A DNA stretch of 64,000 nt. Source: Frankiales bacterium. GTDB taxonomy: Bacteria > Actinomycetota > Actinomycetes > S36-B12 > CAIYMF01. Where the stretch lies: assembly GCA_016125335.1 (NCBI GenBank), contig WGLY01000008.1, positions 1 to 64,000 on the forward strand. The letters run 5' to 3'. Position 1 is the stretch's first letter. Each line of letters begins with the position of its first letter. The notes under the pieces are model-generated. The model saw only the letters and a program-made list of their open reading frames with translations. It did no database searches and was not told the DNA's origin. This document shows, piece by piece, positions 61,068-64,000 of this stretch. The translations under genes and the position numbers were made by a program.

Positions 61068-61105
61068 GTTTCCCGTCGGTGTCCCGTTTGTTTCCGCTGT
61101 GTTTC
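61068..61105 (-). promoter_or_regulatory. GlnR-type box upstream of glnA
   Basis: On the minus strand the series GAAAC - 6 nt - GAAAC - 6 nt - GACAC - 6 nt - GAAAC is seen, with exact 11-bp phasing. The GlnR consensus is GTnAC-n6-GAAAC repeated twice; the two GTnAC positions read GAAAC and GACAC, one mismatch each. The site ends about 11 bp upstream of a TAGGTT -10, right for an activator. GlnR itself is not encoded here. Confidence 0.7.
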
Positions 61106-61238
61106 CGACCGTGACGCCCAGGCGTTGCGCCGCCCGAGCCCTGCTCCGACTGCTCCGACGTGGGCACCGTACTCCCGGCCGCCCGGCACGCCCCGACCGG
61201 GCACCCGGCCCGGGCGGCCGGCGCGACGGCTCCGCGGA

Positions 61239-61925
61239 TCAGGGCCCGCCCGCCTCGAACCGGTAGCCGAGCCCCGGCGCGGTGATGAGGTAGCGCGGCC
61301 GGCTCGGGTCGGGCTCGAGCTTGCGCCGCAGCGTCGCGAGGTACACGCGCAGGTAGTTCGTCTGCGACTCGTACGCCGGCCCCCACACCTCGCGCAGCAG
61401 GTCCGCTCCCGGCACCAGCAGGCCGTCGGCCCGCACGAGCACCTCCAGCACGCCCCACTCGGTGGGCGTCAGGTGGATCTCCCGGCCCGAGGCGCCGGTG
61501 ACCGTCTTGCGGCCCAGGTCCACCACGAAGTCGTCGGTGCGCACCAGCCCGGCGCCGCCCGCCGGCCCGGCGCGGCGCTGGGCGGCGCGCAACCGGGCGA
61601 GCAGCTCCTCCACCCCGAACGGCTTGGTGAGGTAGTCGTCGGCGCCGGCGTCGAGCGCCGTCACCTTGTCGCGCTGGTCGCGGCGGGCCGAGAGCACCAC
61701 GACCGGTACGTCGCTGACCGCACGGATCCGCTCGAGCACGACCAGGCCGTCGAGGTCGGGGAGGCCGAGGTCGAGCACGACGGCGTCCAGGCGCGACCCC
61801 TGCACCCGGGTGACGGCGTCCGCGCCGGTGGCCACCGGGTGCACGGAGTAGCCGCGGGAGCGCAGTGTGAGCGTGAGCGCCCGGCGCAGCTGGTCGTCGT
61901 CCTCGACGACGAGCAGGTCGGTCAC
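61239..61925 (-). CDS. OmpR-type response regulator, KdpE-like
   Basis: This 228-residue regulator has a receiver domain (LLVVEDDDQLRRALTLTL, Asp in AVVLDLGLPDLDG, LSARRDQRDKVTALDAGADD, YLTKPFGVEELLAR). The winged helix reads IHLTPTEWGVLEVLVRADG, LREVWGPAYESQTNYLRVYL and RYLITAPGLGYRF. The region LTPTEWGVLEVLV ... ESQTNYLRVYLATLRRKLE is characteristic of KdpE. Its GTG overlaps the kinase stop by 4 nt. kdpFABC genes are not in the window. Confidence 0.85.
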   Translation of the reverse strand: MTDLLVVEDDDQLRRALTLTLRSRGYSVHPVATGADAVTRVQGSRLDAVVLDLGLPDLDGLVVLERIRAVSDVPVVVLSARRDQRDKVTALDAGADDYLTKPFGVEELLARLRAAQRRAGPAGGAGLVRTDDFVVDLGRKTVTGASGREIHLTPTEWGVLEVLVRADGLLVPGADLLREVWGPAYESQTNYLRVYLATLRRKLEPDPSRPRYLITAPGLGYRFEAGGP

Positions 61926-63310
61926 GGCGCACCGCCGGCCAGCGGGAGGCGCACGCGCACGGTCAGCCCGCCGCCCGGCGTCTCGAGGAACTCCAGCCCC
62001 GCGTCCATGGCCCGGCAGAACCCGCGCACGATGTCCAGGCCGAGCCCGGCGCCGGCGTCGGCCCGGCGCCGCGCCGTGGTGCGGTCCGGCACCGCGCCCG
62101 GCCCCGGCCCGTGGTCGACGACGTCGAGCTCGACACCGTCGTCGGACGCCGCGGCCCGCACGAGCACGGGTGCGCCGTCCGCAGGCGCGCCGTGGCGCAG
62201 CGCGTTGGACACCAGGTTGTCCACGATGCGCTCGAGCAGGACGGGGTCGCACTGCACGAGCGGGAGGGTGTCGCTCACGTCCACCTCGACCTCGTGGCCG
62301 GAGCGGCGCGCGAGCAGGGCCGCGGCCACGACGGCGTCCACCGCCGTGGGCTCGGCCACCACCGCGACGACGCCGGCCTCCAGACGGCTCATGTCGAGGA
62401 GGTTGGTGATGAGCTCGGACAGCCGCGACGTGGAGGCGTCCACGGTGTCGAGCAGCTCGCGGCGCAGGTCCTCGTCGAGCCGCCCGTCGGGCTCGAGCAG
62501 CGCGTCGACGGCCACCCGCAGCCCGGCCAGCGGGGTGCGCAGGTCGTGCCCCACGCTGGCGAGCAGCGCCGTGCGCGCCGCGTCGACCGCGGCGAGCTGC
62601 TCGGCCCGACGGCGCTCCACCTCCATGCGGTCGCCCTCGTAGGCGCGGACCACCGCCGAGGCCAGGCTGGCGACGTACTGGGGGTCCTCCGCGAGGCGCG
62701 CCGGCCCCTGCCCGACGAGCCGGTAGCCGCCCTGCACGGCGACGTCGAGCGTCGTGCGGTCCGGCGACGGTCCGCCGACGACCAGCAGGTCCGCGGGCGC
62801 ACCGGCGTCGTCGCCCACGAGGGCCAGGTGGTCGAGCTCGAGGGCGAGCCGGAGCCGTTCGAGCGCGTCCCGCGCGCCGGTGGCGCTGTCCTTGGCCACG
62901 AGCTCGCCGATGAGGGCGGCGCGCTCCTCGCTGCGCGCGGCCCGCGCGCGCACCCGGGCGTTGACCTCCACGAGCACCGACGCGACCCCCGCGACGAGCG
63001 CGAACACCACGAGCGCCACGAGGTTGTCGGGGCTGGCCACCTCGAAGGTGCCGAAGGGCGGCACCAGGTACCAGTTCACCAGCACCACGGCGGCCAGCCC
63101 GGTGACGACGCCGAGCACCGGACCGGTCACGAGGGCCAGGGCCAGCACCACCGCCAGCAGGACGAGCAGCGCGACGGTGAGGTCCACGGGTGCCTGCGAC
63201 TGGGCCAGGAGGACGGCCACCCAGATCAGCCCGATGCCAATCGTCGCCACGAGGACTCGGGTGCCCCGGGACGCGCGGATCCGCGACCACGGGCCGGCTC
63301 CGGCGCTCAC
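61922..63310 (-). CDS. KdpD-like sensor histidine kinase, short form
   Basis: This 462-residue kinase begins at once with the four-helix DUF4118 membrane domain (residues 15-110). GAF-like and kinase parts follow. The H-box is LLASVGHDLRTPLAGLRVA (phospho-His), the N-box IVDNLVSNALRHGAP, and DHGPGPG and GAGLGLDIV complete the ATP site. Compared with E. coli KdpD it lacks the about 390-residue N-terminal KdpD/USP (c-di-AMP sensing) part. It forms an operon with the KdpE-like gene and probably with the APC permease upstream of it, whose stop lies 13 bp before its start. Confidence 0.84.
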   Translation of the reverse strand: MSAGAGPWSRIRASRGTRVLVATIGIGLIWVAVLLAQSQAPVDLTVALLVLLAVVLALALVTGPVLGVVTGLAAVVLVNWYLVPPFGTFEVASPDNLVALVVFALVAGVASVLVEVNARVRARAARSEERAALIGELVAKDSATGARDALERLRLALELDHLALVGDDAGAPADLLVVGGPSPDRTTLDVAVQGGYRLVGQGPARLAEDPQYVASLASAVVRAYEGDRMEVERRRAEQLAAVDAARTALLASVGHDLRTPLAGLRVAVDALLEPDGRLDEDLRRELLDTVDASTSRLSELITNLLDMSRLEAGVVAVVAEPTAVDAVVAAALLARRSGHEVEVDVSDTLPLVQCDPVLLERIVDNLVSNALRHGAPADGAPVLVRAAASDDGVELDVVDHGPGPGAVPDRTTARRRADAGAGLGLDIVRGFCRAMDAGLEFLETPGGGLTVRVRLPLAGGAP

Positions 63311-63323
63311 GCGAGGGAGTGTG

Positions 63324-64000
63324 TCACCGCAGGGCCCCCGCAGGCGCCGCCGGAGTGCCGGCGGCGTCGTCGACGAGCAGCGGCACGGCCACGACGATGA
63401 CGCCGCGCTCGCGCCGCAGCCGCACGTGCAGGCGCAGGGCGCTCTGGTTGTGCAGCAGCGCCTCCCACCAGTGCCCCGGCACGTACTCGGGGATGTAGAC
63501 GGCCACCATGTCGCGCGGGCTCTCGCGCCGCACGCGTCGCACGTACTCGAGCACGGGCGCGGTGAGGTCGCGGTACGGCGACTCCAGCGACACCAGCGGC
63601 ACCGGGATCCGCCGGTCGCTCCACGCCTTCTGCAGCGCCTCGGACTCCGCGTCGTCGGACTCGACGTGCAGCGCGACGAGCGTGTCCGGCCGCGACGCGC
63701 GCGCGAAGGCCAGCGCCTGCATCGCGGGCGCGTGCAGCCGGGAGACCAGCACCACCGCGTGGACGCGGCTGGGCAGCCGCACGCCGCCGGGGGAGGGGGC
63801 CAGGCGCTCGTCGGTGCGGCGGTAGTGCCGGTGGATCGCGACCATCATCGTGAAGAACAGCGGGATCGCGATGATGACGAGCCAGGCGCCGTGGGTGAAC
63901 TTGGTGACCACAACGATGAGCAGCACCAGCCCGGTCACGAGCGCGCCGACGGCGTTGACCGCGCGCGAGCGCAGCATGGGCCCCCGCTCCTGCCCCGTGG
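63324..64000 (-). CDS. APC-family permease, C-terminal part (gene cut by window edge)
   Basis: This partial frame of 225 residues runs in from the window end on the minus strand. The membrane part ends with two helices (AVNAVGALVTGLVLLIVVVT and FTHGAWLVIIAIPLFFTMMV). A cytosolic domain of about 150 residues follows (SRVHAVVLVSRLHAPAMQAL, LVALHVESDDAESEALQ, DMVAVYIPEYVPGHWWEALL), which resembles a universal-stress-like fold. APC permeases of this type are linked to amino-acid or potassium uptake. The link to the KdpDE-like pair favours K+ but is inference. The N-terminal part is outside the window. Confidence 0.78.
   Translation of the reverse strand, partial: TGQERGPMLRSRAVNAVGALVTGLVLLIVVVTKFTHGAWLVIIAIPLFFTMMVAIHRHYRRTDERLAPSPGGVRLPSRVHAVVLVSRLHAPAMQALAFARASRPDTLVALHVESDDAESEALQKAWSDRRIPVPLVSLESPYRDLTAPVLEYVRRVRRESPRDMVAVYIPEYVPGHWWEALLHNQSALRLHVRLRRERGVIVVAVPLLVDDAAGTPAAPAGALR

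Overview
The window is very GC-rich chromosomal DNA from an actinobacterium. The supporting evidence is GTG starts, overlapping GTGA/ATGA junctions, many apparently leaderless genes (TAnnnT 6-8 nt before the start codon), glnE beside two glnA genes, an F420-dependent oxidoreductase, an LPxTG surface protein, a DosR-like regulator and an IdeR-type iron box. The Nif3 / zinc-ribbon / RNase H-phosphatase trio, panB, glnA2, glnE and glnA1 match the gene content of the Mycobacterium tuberculosis Rv2220-Rv2230c neighbourhood, spread over a longer stretch. I cannot name the genus from sequence alone; a Micrococcales or Kineosporiales-like organism is a guess.

Layout. 0-10.3 kb: tail of an HNH nuclease, zinc-ribbon protein, tRNA-Val(UAC), CopC-like protein, HAD hydrolase, a feoA-feoB-feoC iron-uptake operon in which feoB looks frameshifted, an asymmetric heterodimeric ABC exporter, and a Clp-N/HTH gene pair. 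10.3-20.2 kb: thioredoxin with a His-rich tail, Nif3 / zinc-ribbon / RNase H cluster, GH16 glycosidase, YaaA with an anion permease, RNB exoribonuclease, alpha/beta hydrolase, UBP-type zinc finger with an upstream leader ORF. 20.2-22.1 kb: rnpB, followed by a 1.4-kb insertion bounded by an imperfect copy of the rnpB 3' end and carrying a DUF2971 gene. 22.1-31.4 kb: Imm-5-like protein, an SnoaL-like protein, then a surface-polysaccharide locus (dTDP-rhamnose genes on both strands, flippase, two glycosyltransferases, DUF2304, methyltransferase). 31.4-42.7 kb: LPxTG surface protein, MarR, ROK kinase, methionine aminopeptidase, histone H1-like protein, MFS exporter, F420H2:NADP oxidoreductase, ABC-2 transporter, esterase, panB. 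42.7-64 kb: TetR-controlled DHA2 exporter, nadE, the glnA2 - amidotransferase - glnE - MFS operon, L,D-transpeptidase, ECF sigma factor with a probable anti-sigma protein, DosR-like regulator, MarR-CLC operon, glnA1 behind a GlnR-like box, KdpD/KdpE-like pair, and the start of an APC permease.

Functional themes. Nitrogen assimilation (glnA1, glnA2, glnE, nadE, probable GlnR control), iron uptake under probable IdeR control, and envelope construction (rhamnose polysaccharide, LPxTG protein, L,D-transpeptidase) dominate. Transporters with linked regulators are frequent. The most anomalous region is the small island at the rnpB 3' end. No CRISPR array, rRNA or recognisable transposase was found.
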